Positions 26,022 to 35,669 of a stretch of DNA of 64,000 bases are shown here, piece after piece (position 1 is the stretch's first letter; each line of letters starts with the position of its first letter). Origin of the DNA: Bacteroidota bacterium. GTDB taxonomy: Bacteria; Bacteroidota; Bacteroidia; Chitinophagales; Chitinophagaceae. Made by a program: the position numbers and the translations under genes. The stretch is from positions 91,355 through 155,354 of the forward strand of contig JAFEAB010000106.1 in the NCBI GenBank assembly GCA_018266615.1, written 5' to 3'. The notes beneath the pieces are model-generated. The model was not told the origin of the DNA and made no database searches. It worked only from the letters and a program-made list of their open reading frames with translations.

Positions 26022-26516
26022 TTATGTTCCTGCAACAATAATTGTTACATAGTAATTTATACAGTGTAAGATGGTAAGTAAAAATATTTCCTTTTGGTCT
26101 AAATTGTCAAAATTTTGGGTTGTTTCAATATTATAATCAAAATTGAATTTGCTCCACTTAAATTCTGTTTCCGCTACCATTAATTCTTCATTATTAGTGT
26201 CTAGCAGAATAAACTTATTGCTAAAAAGCCCTTTTATTTTCAGTAAGAAATGTTTTTCTTCATTGCCAAAATGCGTTTTAATAACTATTCCTTTCCAACT
26301 CATTTTAAATTCCAACAAGGTTTCATCGCCTTCCTTTAGTTCAATTGTTGAATCCCAAAACCCTTTTGGTTCAAGTTGATATTTTTTGCCTTCAGTTGTA
26401 AAAATATTAGCGTCAAATGAATACCATTTCTTATAGATTAATTCACCAACATTCACATTGTTAAATGTTAAACAGAAATTTCTTAAGTCTGTAGAATTGG
26501 CTTTGTATAGTCCCAT
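26022..26516 (-). CDS. Hypothetical protein, possibly tubby/LURP-one-like
   Basis: 164 residues, no signal peptide. The sequence alternates hydrophobic and polar residues in many short strands (FTTEGKKYQLEPKGFWDSTIEL, VIKTHFGNEEKHFLLKIKGL), which would fit the beta-barrel around a central helix of the tubby C-terminal-like/LURP-one-related fold; the final LLTILHCINYYVTIIVAG is hydrophobic, as the buried C-terminal helix of that fold would be. This is a fold guess, not a motif match. The gene is noticeably more AT-rich than its neighbours, so recent acquisition is possible. Confidence 0.6.
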   Translation of the reverse strand: MGLYKANSTDLRNFCLTFNNVNVGELIYKKWYSFDANIFTTEGKKYQLEPKGFWDSTIELKEGDETLLEFKMSWKGIVIKTHFGNEEKHFLLKIKGLFSNKFILLDTNNEELMVAETEFKWSKFNFDYNIETTQNFDNLDQKEIFLLTILHCINYYVTIIVAGT

Positions 26517-26664
26517 TATTTTAAAGAAATTATTTTGTCATTTTAAATTTGCGTATTGGCAGTTGGCTATTACTTTTTAATTTATGATACCTAAATTGAT
26601 TTCACTTTTTTGAATGGTGTAAGTTGCCCTGCTATAACCTCCCCGGTTCATATAAATACCAGGA

Positions 26665-28608
26665 TCATTCTTCCAGTTTCATTATTTTTTCAAAAAGTTC
26701 CTCGTATTCCCTGTTTTTTTGCTCAAATTTTTCTAAAAGGGAATTGTAATCTGATTCTGCCTTAAGGAATTTTGTTTTATCGCTATATATTTCGGGTTGG
26801 GTTAAGAGTTGCTCGCTTTCTTCCTTTGCCTTTTTCAATTGGGCCAATTCTTCTTCCAGTTGCCGGAACCGCTTATTGGCTTTCTGCAGTTCCATTTTTT
26901 CTTTGTTCGTATTGGGTTTTGAGGTTTTTTTATTTTCTATTTTTTCCGGAGCTGGTTCTTTGGCGGTAAGCTGTTGCTTTTCTTGCCTGGCAGCCTCTGC
27001 TTTTTCTTTATCTCTGCGCTGCTTCCATTCTTCCCACTCTGCATAGGATCCTTTAAATTCCCGGATGCCAAATTCATCGATTTCCCATATCTTATTGGCA
27101 ACGCGGCTTATAAAATACCGGTCGTGGCTAACCAGGATGAAACTTCCTTCATATTTATTTAACGCTTCCACTAACAGATCAACGGAATGGATGTCAAGGT
27201 GGTTTGTGGGTTCATCCAACATTAAAAAATTGGCTTTGCTGGCAATAGTCTTTGCCAGTGCAACCCGTGCTTTTTCCCCGCCGCTTAGCACTTTAATTTT
27301 CTTTTCCACGCTATCTCCACTAAAGAGAAATGCGCCTAACAATTGCCTGAGCTCGAGGTCATTTTTCCCGCTCCGGGCTTCATGCATTTCTTCAACCAGG
27401 TCGTTTTCGAGGTTTAATGCCTCTAACTGGTGTTGGGCATAAAAGGATTCCACCACGTTATGGCCCCATTCTCTTTTCCCGGTAAAGGGTTCTACACCGG
27501 CAATAATCCGCAAGAGGGTAGATTTACCTTTTCCATTTGCCCCAATAAGTGCAATTTTATCTCCCCGGTCAATTTCTGCGGAAGCCCCCTTTAAAATTTC
27601 TATGTCCTTAAAAGCTTTATGTATATTTTCCAGTGTACAAATGATTTTTCCCGGCTGCTTATCAATGGCAAAATTGATTCGCATATTGGGGCGCTCTAAT
27701 TCAACATCTTCAATCCGGTCAAGTCTTTCGAGGCGTTTTACAATACTTTGTGCCTGGGTGGCTTTACTGGCTTTGGCTTTGAATCGTTCAACAAATCGTT
27801 CTTGTTGGCGGATATAATCCTGCTGGTTTTCGTAGGCCTTTTTTTGAAGATCAATACGCAGGGCCTTTTCCGTTTCATAAAAACTGTAATTGCCGGAGTA
27901 GAAGTGTAGTTCCTGTTGATACAATTCAACAATTTTTGTAACCATTCTGTCCAAAAAATACCGATCGTGCGAAACGATTACCACGGCTCCAGGATAATGT
28001 TGCAGATATTTTTCGAGCCATTCAATACTGGGTAAATCGAGGTGGTTTGTTGGCTCATCCAGCAACAGTACGTCTGGTTTCTGCAGAATCATTTTGGCAA
28101 GCAGTACCCGCATCCTCCAACCTCCGCTAAATAATTTATACGGTTTGCTTAATTCTTCATTTTTGAAACCAAGTCCCTGGAGAATTTCCTCTGTTCGGTG
28201 ATGGATGCTATATCCATCCAATACTTCCATCTCGTGTAATAATTCCGCATATTTATGGGCAAGTCCTTCATCCCCTGTTTTACTGAGTTCTTCGCCCAAT
28301 GCCTCTAATTCTTTTTCCAGTTCCCTAACCCGCACAAATGCACCCATGGCAACTTCCAGGATGGATTCATCGGTATCAAACCCAAGGAGGTCCTGATGCA
28401 AAAAACCAATCGTGGTTTCCCGTCCTTTCTCTACCTGCCCGGCAGAGGGGGAATAGCCCCCTGTAAGCACTTTAAAAAGAGTAGATTTCCCTGTGCCGTT
28501 ATAGCCTATCAATCCAATGCGTTCATTGGGTTGAATATGCCATGTGGCATCGCGTACAATCGTGCGGGCGCCAAATTCAAAAGTAACATCCTGTAATCCA
28601 AGTAACAT
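26665..28608 (-). CDS. ABC-F family ATPase (Uup/EttA-like)
   Basis: 647 residues with two ABC cassettes in tandem and no membrane segments. Cassette 1 has GYNGTGKSTLF, LFSGGWRMRVLLAKM and DVLLLDEPTNHLD; cassette 2 has GANGKGKSTLLR, VLSGGEKARVALAKT and FLMLDEPTNHLD. Between them lies the ABC-F linker (~245-320), rich in charged residues. A C-terminal coiled coil (~560-645) resembles the Uup extension. ABC-F proteins act on ribosomes; which member this is (translation factor, Uup-like or resistance protein) cannot be settled by eye, but the tail favours Uup-like. Divergent from the DUF3347 gene with facing promoter boxes. Confidence 0.92.
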   Translation of the reverse strand: MLLGLQDVTFEFGARTIVRDATWHIQPNERIGLIGYNGTGKSTLFKVLTGGYSPSAGQVEKGRETTIGFLHQDLLGFDTDESILEVAMGAFVRVRELEKELEALGEELSKTGDEGLAHKYAELLHEMEVLDGYSIHHRTEEILQGLGFKNEELSKPYKLFSGGWRMRVLLAKMILQKPDVLLLDEPTNHLDLPSIEWLEKYLQHYPGAVVIVSHDRYFLDRMVTKIVELYQQELHFYSGNYSFYETEKALRIDLQKKAYENQQDYIRQQERFVERFKAKASKATQAQSIVKRLERLDRIEDVELERPNMRINFAIDKQPGKIICTLENIHKAFKDIEILKGASAEIDRGDKIALIGANGKGKSTLLRIIAGVEPFTGKREWGHNVVESFYAQHQLEALNLENDLVEEMHEARSGKNDLELRQLLGAFLFSGDSVEKKIKVLSGGEKARVALAKTIASKANFLMLDEPTNHLDIHSVDLLVEALNKYEGSFILVSHDRYFISRVANKIWEIDEFGIREFKGSYAEWEEWKQRRDKEKAEAARQEKQQLTAKEPAPEKIENKKTSKPNTNKEKMELQKANKRFRQLEEELAQLKKAKEESEQLLTQPEIYSDKTKFLKAESDYNSLLEKFEQKNREYEELFEKIMKLEE

Positions 28609-28638
28609 AATTTACTCCGGGTTTATGGTTCCGGGCTG

Positions 28639-28646
28639 CAAAAGTA
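28639..28646 (-). promoter_or_regulatory. -7 promoter box for the ABC-F gene
   Basis: On the minus strand TACTTTTG matches TAnnTTTG exactly, about 30 bases before the ATG at 28608. It faces a second such box at 28685-28692 on the plus strand, making this a divergent promoter region. Confidence 0.45.
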
Positions 28647-28684
28647 ATTCAATGTATTGGCCCGGCACATATTTACTATAACCC

Positions 28685-28692
28685 TAACTTTG
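28685..28692 (+). promoter_or_regulatory. -7 promoter box for the DUF3347-TonB receptor pair
   Basis: TAACTTTG matches TAnnTTTG exactly, 13 bases before the ATG at 28706. The nearest upstream TTG (28657) is 25 bases away, longer than ideal. Confidence 0.45.
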
Positions 28693-28705
28693 GGAAAATG
28701 GTAAT

Positions 28706-29311
28706 ATGAAACGGGGTCTGATTGTTATTATACTGGCAGGATTAGCTTTTGCCCTTTATTGGTACCTGTTTAAAAGAAAAGGGAATCATCCTTCCGGCAC
28801 TCCACCTGAACCAATCGGGTTAAAAAAGCATTCTTCAGCCTTTAATACAAATATTGATTCGATGGTAAATGCCTACCTGCGACTTTCTAACGAATTTATT
28901 AACCAGGATACTACTGCCATTAAGCAGGCTACCCGGGAGTTCTTAAGCCGTACCGACAGTTTAAATATGGAGGAATTGAAAAATGATACCCTCGTAATCA
29001 GGCAGGCCGTGGAGTCAAACCTGGATGATCTCCGGTCTAACGCACAGTCTTTATTACTTCAAACTGATATTACGGAAATGAGGCAGGATTTCAGGATGAT
29101 CACCGAAATGCTTTATCCCGCTTTTTTTAAAACGGTGAACTATGAAGGCCCAAAATTGTATCTCTTTTATTGTGATAATGCGTTCGGCCCCGAAAAGGGC
29201 GCTAACTGGATAAGCAAAAGTACCGCATTGCGAAACCCATATTTGGATAATACAAAATCAGCAAATACCACTCCTTGTGGTGAAATTAAAGACACGATCA
29301 AAGCCCACTAA
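28706..29311 (+). CDS. DUF3347-like exported protein
   Basis: 201 residues with a hydrophobic N-terminal segment (~4-22) that is an uncleaved anchor or signal peptide. The C-terminal ~140 residues follow the DUF3347 plan: a helical region with AYLRLSNEFINQDTTAIKQA, QDFRMITEMLYPAF, then LYLFYCDNAFG, NWISKSTALRNPYLD and TPCGEI. In the usual family the last motifs are YCPM and NPYFG..MLxCG, linked to copper or other metal handling; here the Met positions are changed while both Cys are kept. The TonB receptor starts 6 bases after the stop, so the two are one operon and may share a ligand. Confidence 0.7.
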   Translation: MKRGLIVIILAGLAFALYWYLFKRKGNHPSGTPPEPIGLKKHSSAFNTNIDSMVNAYLRLSNEFINQDTTAIKQATREFLSRTDSLNMEELKNDTLVIRQAVESNLDDLRSNAQSLLLQTDITEMRQDFRMITEMLYPAFFKTVNYEGPKLYLFYCDNAFGPEKGANWISKSTALRNPYLDNTKSANTTPCGEIKDTIKAH

Positions 29312-29317
29312 TTCTCC

Positions 29318-31672
29318 TTGCGACCCCTTATTTTTATTCTTTTATTATTCTCCTTTTTTTCTTCCTTCGCCCAGGAAAGATTTACTATTTCCGGGTATTT
29401 TAGGGATATCTCATCAGGCGAAAACCTAATTGGGGCCACACTAACCTTAAAAGGGAACAGCCGAGGGGTGAATAGCAATCAGTATGGCTTTTTTTCCCTC
29501 ACCCTGCCCAAAGGCAATTACCAGTTGATGGCATCTTATGTGGGTTATCTGCCTCAGGTTATTGACCTTCCTCTTTATAAGGATACCGTATTTAATATTT
29601 CTATGATTTCGGGAAGGAATTTATCGGAAGAAGTAATTGTTACTGCACGCAAAAGGGATAATAATGTGAAAGTTGCCCAAATGGGTAAAATTTCACTGCC
29701 CATCGATCAAATTAAATCCATTCCGGCCTTTTTGGGTGAAGTGGATATTCTTAAAGCTATCCAACTTATTCCAGGGGTAAGAAATGCAGGTGAAGGAAGT
29801 GCCGGTTTTTACGTGAGAGGGGGAGGCCCCGATCAGAACTTAATTCTATTGGATGATGCCGTAGTTTATAATTCGGGGCATTTATTCGGATTCTTTTCCG
29901 TGTTTAATGCAGATGCTATTAAAAATGTAACGCTCATCAAAGGTGGGATGCCGGCTCAATATGGTGGAAGGTTATCCAGTGTGCTGGACGTGGCGATGAA
30001 GGAAGGAAATAATCAAAAAATGGAAGTGGATGGTGGGTTAGGCCTGATAGCATCCCGGCTTTCCATCCAGGGACCATTAAAAAAGAATAAGGCTTCCTTT
30101 ATCGTTTCAGGAAGACGAACCTATATTGATGCGCTCATCAAACCCTTTATTGGTAAGAGCAGCCAGTTTCATGGTTCGGGTTATTATTTTTACGACCTGA
30201 ACGCAAAAGTGAATTACATCTTTTCTCAAAAAAACCGGCTTTACCTAAGCGGATATTTTGGCAGAGATGTATTCGATTTCCGCAATTCTACCCAAAGCCT
30301 CGAGTTTAAGATTCCGTGGGGTAATTCCACTGGCACCTTACGATGGAATCATGTGTTTAATAAAAAATTATTCCTGAATACAACCGCCGTTTATAACGAT
30401 TATAATTTCTATTTTTCAGGTGCCCAGAATAATTTTAAGATTAAAATTGCATCCGGGATTCGCGACCTAAGCCTGAAACAGGATTATGATTATTACCCCT
30501 TTTCCCAACATAAAATAAAATTTGGTTTTAATTATACCTGGCACAGGTTTACTCCTTCTGTGGTTAGTGGCAACCAGGATTCGGTGCAGTTCCGGCCCAA
30601 TAATGCACAAATTAAATTTGCACATGAAGAGGGTATCTATATCCAGGATAATTGGGATATCAGCAAAAAACTGAGTATAAATGCCGGTATTAGGGCTAGT
30701 TACTTTATGCAGGTGGGGCCCAATAAAATATATACCACCGATGAAAATGGGAATCGGATTGATAGTATCGTTTTCGGAAAAGGAAAGAAAGTCAAATCCT
30801 ATGGAGGCCTCGAACCTCGTTTAACCGTACGGTATGCCTTAAATGATAATAATTCCGTGAAGGCGTCAGTTACCAGGAACCTTCAATATATTCACCTGGT
30901 GAGTAATGCCGGTACCACATTGCCTACAGATGTATGGGTGCCCAGCACCTACCTGGTAAAACCGCAACTGAGCTGGCTGTATGCCGCAGGTTATTTTCGC
31001 AATTTTCATAATAATATGTTTGAAACCTCTTTGGAATTGTATTATAAATCGATGCAAAATCAAATTGAGTATAAAGAAGGATTTACACCCAGTACCATCG
31101 ATGATACCGAAAATTCATTCACATTTGGTAAGGGGTGGAGTTACGGTGCTGAATTGTTCATACATAAAGTGAAGGGGAAGTTTACCGGTTGGCTGGGCTA
31201 TACTCTTAGTTATACCTGGCGGAAGTTCCCCGAATTGAACTTTGGAAATAAGTTTCCGGCTAAATATGACCGCAGGCACGACCTTTCCCTGGTAGCCATG
31301 TATGAGTTAAATGATAAATGGAAGTTTGGAGCCACCTTTGTTTTTGGAACAGGAAACGCGGCCACACTTCCTCAGCGCTTTTATATCATAGGTGGAGTAC
31401 TAACCCAGGAATACAGCGCAATTAACCAATATCGGTTACCATCTTATCACCGGTTAGATTTATCGGCCACGCTTACTCCCAAAAGGAATTACAGGAGGAA
31501 AGTTAAAAGAGAATGGGTATTCAGTGTGTTTAATGCATACAGCAGGAAAAATCCGTTCTTTATTTATTTCGACCAAACAGGGAGCCCCTATACGGGCGAT
31601 TTGAAAATCCAGGCCAAACAGGTTTCTATTTTCCCCATCCTTCCTTCCGTAACCTATAATTTAAAGTTTTAG
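29318..31672 (+). CDS. TonB-dependent receptor with carboxypeptidase-regulatory-like domain
   Basis: 784 residues. The start is a TTG at 29318, chosen because it begins the signal peptide (PLIFILLLFSFFSSFAQ) six bases after the upstream stop; no ATG fits. Domains: beta-sandwich CarboxypepD_reg-like (~20-105), plug (~115-230, with LKAIQLIPGVRNAGEGSAGFYVRGGGPDQNLILLDD split across its motifs) and a 22-strand-type barrel ending in a Phe (YNLKF). It takes up a ligand across the outer membrane using TonB energy. No SusD partner follows, so a non-glycan ligand such as a metal complex is possible given the DUF3347 neighbour; this is inference. Confidence 0.9.
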   Translation: MRPLIFILLLFSFFSSFAQERFTISGYFRDISSGENLIGATLTLKGNSRGVNSNQYGFFSLTLPKGNYQLMASYVGYLPQVIDLPLYKDTVFNISMISGRNLSEEVIVTARKRDNNVKVAQMGKISLPIDQIKSIPAFLGEVDILKAIQLIPGVRNAGEGSAGFYVRGGGPDQNLILLDDAVVYNSGHLFGFFSVFNADAIKNVTLIKGGMPAQYGGRLSSVLDVAMKEGNNQKMEVDGGLGLIASRLSIQGPLKKNKASFIVSGRRTYIDALIKPFIGKSSQFHGSGYYFYDLNAKVNYIFSQKNRLYLSGYFGRDVFDFRNSTQSLEFKIPWGNSTGTLRWNHVFNKKLFLNTTAVYNDYNFYFSGAQNNFKIKIASGIRDLSLKQDYDYYPFSQHKIKFGFNYTWHRFTPSVVSGNQDSVQFRPNNAQIKFAHEEGIYIQDNWDISKKLSINAGIRASYFMQVGPNKIYTTDENGNRIDSIVFGKGKKVKSYGGLEPRLTVRYALNDNNSVKASVTRNLQYIHLVSNAGTTLPTDVWVPSTYLVKPQLSWLYAAGYFRNFHNNMFETSLELYYKSMQNQIEYKEGFTPSTIDDTENSFTFGKGWSYGAELFIHKVKGKFTGWLGYTLSYTWRKFPELNFGNKFPAKYDRRHDLSLVAMYELNDKWKFGATFVFGTGNAATLPQRFYIIGGVLTQEYSAINQYRLPSYHRLDLSATLTPKRNYRRKVKREWVFSVFNAYSRKNPFFIYFDQTGSPYTGDLKIQAKQVSIFPILPSVTYNLKF

Positions 31673-31691
31673 GAAAACAATCTTTTTTCAT

Positions 31692-32783
31692 TTATTCCCG
31701 CCTGAACCGAATTGCGCCACTCTTTTTAAGATCGGAGGTGATACGGACTTCATACCGATTGGGACCATCCGTTACAATCATCAAAGCCGTATTGGGTGGG
31801 ATAGACCCCAGGTTATCAGCATACATCACTAACTCATTTGAACAATCATAATTAGCTACATCAATTTGCAGCGTGATGGGTTTGTCTGAAAGGCGCTGAT
31901 GAGCAAGGATTAATTTCCCATTATAAAACAGGGAGATGCTATCGCCATCGATTTCGCCATTATCGTAAAGGTCAACCTGTACCCTGGGTAGTGAAACATC
32001 GATAATTTGCAAGACGGTGCTGTTTCTTATTTCAAAGCCAGGAACGATTAGCGGGTCTTTTTCTTTTATAAGCGGAGGTTGGGATTCTTCCAACGGCTCT
32101 TCCCTGGTAATAATGACAGGCTGGTGGGCAATAGGGGCAGATAGATTATTTTTTTCAGGTTGATGCCGGGTTTTGCTCCTTGATATGGTTCTTGCATTAG
32201 GTTGCCCGGAAGGGATAGCAGGAACTGCTTCTTTTTTTGCATTGGAAATTACCTCCTTTTTTCGGTTGGAAGAAGGATAGGAATTTGAGTTGGATGATTT
32301 GGCAAAGGAAGGAATATCATGCCTGAGCGTCCGTCGGCTTAACATAGTGAGCCCATGGCCACAATCTGCATTTTGTCCAGGTGCAGGCAGCCAGCTTCCG
32401 GAAAGGGTCTCTCCTTCGCTATTTTTTTTGTAAAACAGCTTATGTACCTGGAAACAGTTTTGGATTTTTTCAGGCACATTGGTTTTAGTTCGTTTTATCT
32501 CCCGAACTACCACGTAGTTGTGCTTAGGATCCACCATCCCCTCTACAGAACATATGGTATAGTACCTCGATCCGCCATCCGTAAAATAGGTGTATGAAAA
32601 TCCGCTTACTTTATTTCCCACCTCGTTTAAATCGAGGGTATATTCACAACTATCATTTCCCCATCCGTTTAAATTCGATGATTTATCCACAAATTTCCCC
32701 TTCCATTGCCCTGTAAAATCCTGCGAAGAACCCGCCATGGAAAAAAGCAAAATAGCCGGTAAAATGGATAAAAAATGTTTCAT
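31692..32783 (-). CDS. Exported two-domain protein, unknown function
   Basis: 363 residues with a signal peptide (~1-20, GSSQ). The N-terminal domain (~21-150) starts DFTGQWKGKF and has strand-rich, cysteine-containing segments like small lipocalin-like sandwiches. A low-complexity linker (~155-245) rich in S, N, K and P follows. The C-terminal domain (~250-363) contains VDLYDNGEIDGDSISLFYNGK, reminiscent of short beta-sandwich modules in secreted Bacteroidota proteins. No catalytic residues recognised. Envelope or secreted. Convergent with the TonB receptor. Confidence 0.7.
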   Translation of the reverse strand: MKHFLSILPAILLFSMAGSSQDFTGQWKGKFVDKSSNLNGWGNDSCEYTLDLNEVGNKVSGFSYTYFTDGGSRYYTICSVEGMVDPKHNYVVVREIKRTKTNVPEKIQNCFQVHKLFYKKNSEGETLSGSWLPAPGQNADCGHGLTMLSRRTLRHDIPSFAKSSNSNSYPSSNRKKEVISNAKKEAVPAIPSGQPNARTISRSKTRHQPEKNNLSAPIAHQPVIITREEPLEESQPPLIKEKDPLIVPGFEIRNSTVLQIIDVSLPRVQVDLYDNGEIDGDSISLFYNGKLILAHQRLSDKPITLQIDVANYDCSNELVMYADNLGSIPPNTALMIVTDGPNRYEVRITSDLKKSGAIRFRRE

Positions 32784-32874
32784 ATGCTGGGTAAACCCTA
32801 AAAAATCCTGTCTTTATTGGATTTTGGCGAGCCAAAGATATTCCTGATTTATTTTTCCCTCGCAAAGACTTCGT

Positions 32875-32882
32875 TAAATTTG
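32875..32882 (+). promoter_or_regulatory. -7 promoter box for thrS
   Basis: TAAATTTG matches TAnnTTTG exactly, 24 bases before the ATG at 32907. It lies inside the upstream frame extension, which supports the shorter start. Confidence 0.5.
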
Positions 32883-32906
32883 CACCCTGAAAAGGATTAT
32901 AAACGA

Positions 32907-34841
32907 ATGATTAAGATTACGTTACCAGATGGCTCGGTGAAGGAATACGCTTCCGGAGTTACCGCTATGGATATTGCTAAATCTATTTCTGAGGGTCTGG
33001 CAAGAAAGGTACTTGCTGCAAATATTAATGGAGAGGTTTGGGATGCAACGCGCCCACTTGAAAAGGATGCAAACCTTAAATTGCTAACCTGGGATGATGC
33101 AGATGGAAAATCTACATTTTGGCATTCCAGCGCTCACTTGTTGGCCGAAGCCGTTGAAGCTATTTACCCGGGCGTAAAATTTTGGGTTGGGCCTCCCATT
33201 GAAAATGGATTTTATTATGATATGGATCTTGGCTCTCATACCATAACAGAAGAAAGCCTGGCACAATTGGAAGAAAAAATGGGGGAACTGGCAAAGCAGA
33301 ATAATATTTATTTAAGAAAGCCCATCAGTAAATCGGATGCTATAAATTACTTTACGCAAAAAGGGGATGAGTATAAACTTGATTTGCTTTCTGGGTTACA
33401 GGATGGAGAGATTACATTTTATACCCAAGGAAATTTTACCGATTTGTGCCGGGGGCCTCATATTCCATCTACGGGTAGTATCAAAGCCATCAAGCTCACT
33501 AATATCGCCGGGGCTTATTGGAAAGGTGATGAGAAAAATAAACAACTCACCCGCATCTATGGTGTTACCTTCCCTAATCAAAAAGAATTGGATGCGCATC
33601 TTGCTATGCTGGAAGAGGCAAAGAAAAGAGACCATCGGAAGCTGGGAAAGGAATTGGGGATCTTTACCATGGATGATGATGTAGGGCAGGGGCTTCCGCT
33701 ATGGCTGCCTAACGGTACCGTTATTATTGAGGAATTGGAAAAGCTGGCCAAAAAATCGGAGTTGGATGCCGGATATAAACGAGTGGTAACTCCGCATATC
33801 GCCAAAGAAAGTATGTACCTCACCAGCGGACACCTTCCTTATTATGCCGATAGTATGTTTCCTCCCATGGAATTGGATGGTACGAAGTATTACCTGAGGG
33901 CTATGAACTGCCCCCACCATCATAAAGTTTTTGGTACCGGGCAAAAGAGTTACAAAGACCTCCCATACCGGATAGCGGAATATGGTACCTGTTACAGATA
34001 TGAACAGAGTGGAGAATTATTCGGGCTGATGAGGGTGCGCTGCCTCCACATGAATGATGCTCATATTTATTGTAGTCGCGAACAATTCCCGGATGAATTC
34101 AGAGCAGTAAATGAATTGTACCTGAAATACTTTAAGATTTTTGGAATTGAAAAGTATGTAATGCGCCTTTCCTTGCACGATCCGGAAAAGCTGGGACAAA
34201 AATATATTAACGAGCCCCAACTTTGGCTCGAAACGGAAGAACTGGTACGCAACGTTCTTATTGAATCAAATATTCCCTTTGTGGAAGTGAAGGGGGAAGG
34301 AGCATTTTACGGTCCTAAAATTGATGTTCAAATTTGGAGCGCCATTGGCCGGGAATTTACGCTGGCAACTAACCAGGTAGATTTTGCCCAGGGAAAACGA
34401 TTTAACCTGACTTATACCAACCAGCAAAACGAACCGGAAACGCCCCTAATTATTCACCGGGCGCCCTTAGGAACCCACGAACGGTTTATCGGGTTTCTCC
34501 TGGAACACTATGGAGGAAAATTCCCTGCCTGGCTGGCGCCGGTTCAGGTGAAAATCCTTCCAATCAGCGATAAATTTATGGAATACGCAAATTCCGTTTT
34601 GCAAACCCTGAAAAAAGCGGATATTCGTGCCGAAATAGACGACAGGCACGAAAAGATTGGAAGGAAAATCAGGGATAACGAGTTGATGAAGGTACCTTAT
34701 ATGCTTGTTTTAGGTGAAAAGGAAATGGTGGGAAATGTAGTTTCGGTGAGAAAACAAGGTAAGGGCGATTTAGGGGCCCTTTCACTTGATGAATTTGTAA
34801 ACCAGTTGAAAGAAGAAATATCAACCAGAAGCAGTGAATAG
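32907..34841 (+). CDS. thrS: Threonyl-tRNA synthetase
   Basis: 644 residues from MIKITLPDGSVKEYASG; the 30 codons before it overlap the promoter box and are not family-like. Domains in order are TGS (~1-60), the editing/second additional domain with HSSAHLLAEA (~70-220), the class II catalytic core with motif 2 RxxE (YRYEQSGELFGLMRVR) and motif 3 (RAPLGTHERFIGFLLEHYGG), and the anticodon-binding domain (~545-644). It charges tRNA-Thr with threonine. infC follows after 39 bases, the arrangement seen in many bacteria. Confidence 0.96.
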   Translation: MIKITLPDGSVKEYASGVTAMDIAKSISEGLARKVLAANINGEVWDATRPLEKDANLKLLTWDDADGKSTFWHSSAHLLAEAVEAIYPGVKFWVGPPIENGFYYDMDLGSHTITEESLAQLEEKMGELAKQNNIYLRKPISKSDAINYFTQKGDEYKLDLLSGLQDGEITFYTQGNFTDLCRGPHIPSTGSIKAIKLTNIAGAYWKGDEKNKQLTRIYGVTFPNQKELDAHLAMLEEAKKRDHRKLGKELGIFTMDDDVGQGLPLWLPNGTVIIEELEKLAKKSELDAGYKRVVTPHIAKESMYLTSGHLPYYADSMFPPMELDGTKYYLRAMNCPHHHKVFGTGQKSYKDLPYRIAEYGTCYRYEQSGELFGLMRVRCLHMNDAHIYCSREQFPDEFRAVNELYLKYFKIFGIEKYVMRLSLHDPEKLGQKYINEPQLWLETEELVRNVLIESNIPFVEVKGEGAFYGPKIDVQIWSAIGREFTLATNQVDFAQGKRFNLTYTNQQNEPETPLIIHRAPLGTHERFIGFLLEHYGGKFPAWLAPVQVKILPISDKFMEYANSVLQTLKKADIRAEIDDRHEKIGRKIRDNELMKVPYMLVLGEKEMVGNVVSVRKQGKGDLGALSLDEFVNQLKEEISTRSSE

Positions 34842-34880
34842 CTGCCATTGTAGAACAACATTGTAAACCAAAAAAAATAA

Positions 34881-35513
34881 ATGGCATTTTCTCCCAAACC
34901 TCCATTCAGGGGAGGCTTCAATCCAAGGTTCAGAAAAGAACAACAGCAGGAACACCGTACCAACCATATGATTAAAGTGCCCGAAGTACGATTGGTTGGC
35001 GAAAACGTACAAGTGGGTGTTTATCCAACTCCCGAAGCACTAAAAATCGCACAATCTCTCCACCTCGATCTGGTGGAAATTTCTGCATCAGCCGTACCAC
35101 CCGTTTGCCGGATTATTGATTACAATAAATTTCTTTATGATGAGAAGAAAAAGAAAAAGGAAATCAAGGCAAAATCGAAAACCAGCGAAGTAAAGGAAAT
35201 CCGGTTTACTCCCAATACCGATGACCACGATTTTGAATTTAAGGTAAAACATGCCGAAAAATTCCTGGGTGAGGGGGATAAAGTGAAAGCCCATGTTCAG
35301 TTTAAAGGAAGGGCCATTATGTTCAAAGAACGAGGGGAGTTGCTTCTCCTTAAGTTTGCCGACAGGTTAAAAGATATTGGCGCCCTCGAAGGATTGCCGA
35401 AGATGGAAGGGAAACGGATGTTGGTGATGTTTGCCCCTAAGTCTCAAAAAAAGAAGGAGGGAAAATCCAAAGATCCCCAGGCGCCAAAACCTGAACCAAA
35501 ACCAGAACAATAA
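34881..35513 (+). CDS. infC: Translation initiation factor IF-3
   Basis: 210 residues. The N-domain has VRLVGENVQVGVYPTPEAL and LDLVEISASAVPPVCRIIDY; the linker is lysine-rich; the C-domain has EIRFTPNTDDHDFEFKVKHA and VKAHVQFKGRAIMF. The start is a plain ATG, not the rare AUU known from Escherichia coli infC, so that form of start-codon autoregulation is not indicated. N- and C-terminal extensions (GGFNPRFRKEQQQEHR; a PKPEP-rich tail) are present. A strong terminator 10 bases downstream ends the thrS-infC unit before rpmI. Confidence 0.95.
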   Translation: MAFSPKPPFRGGFNPRFRKEQQQEHRTNHMIKVPEVRLVGENVQVGVYPTPEALKIAQSLHLDLVEISASAVPPVCRIIDYNKFLYDEKKKKKEIKAKSKTSEVKEIRFTPNTDDHDFEFKVKHAEKFLGEGDKVKAHVQFKGRAIMFKERGELLLLKFADRLKDIGALEGLPKMEGKRMLVMFAPKSQKKKEGKSKDPQAPKPEPKPEQ

Positions 35514-35520
35514 CTATATA

Positions 35521-35555
35521 AAAAAAGAGCGGCAATTTTGCTGCTCTTTTTGGTT
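35521..35555 (+). terminator. Rho-independent terminator after infC
   Basis: AAGAGCGGCAA, a TTT loop and TTGCTGCTCTTTTT form a long stem with one mismatch and a T tract, 10 bases past the infC stop. Confidence 0.85.
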
Positions 35556-35669
35556 AAATCATAAAACTCTATTTACGGGTTTCCGCTAATATGGCTTTCA
35601 ACTTTTCACGATAACCTGAATTTCATCCGGGTGAATCGTTAGCGAGGGAGGAAAATATATGGCATCCGG

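Noticed and set aside
35556..35669. Short minus-strand peptide runs downstream of the carbonic anhydrase (for example REKLKAILAETRK)
   Set aside because: They lie in different frames broken by stops; a gene remnant is possible but cannot be supported.
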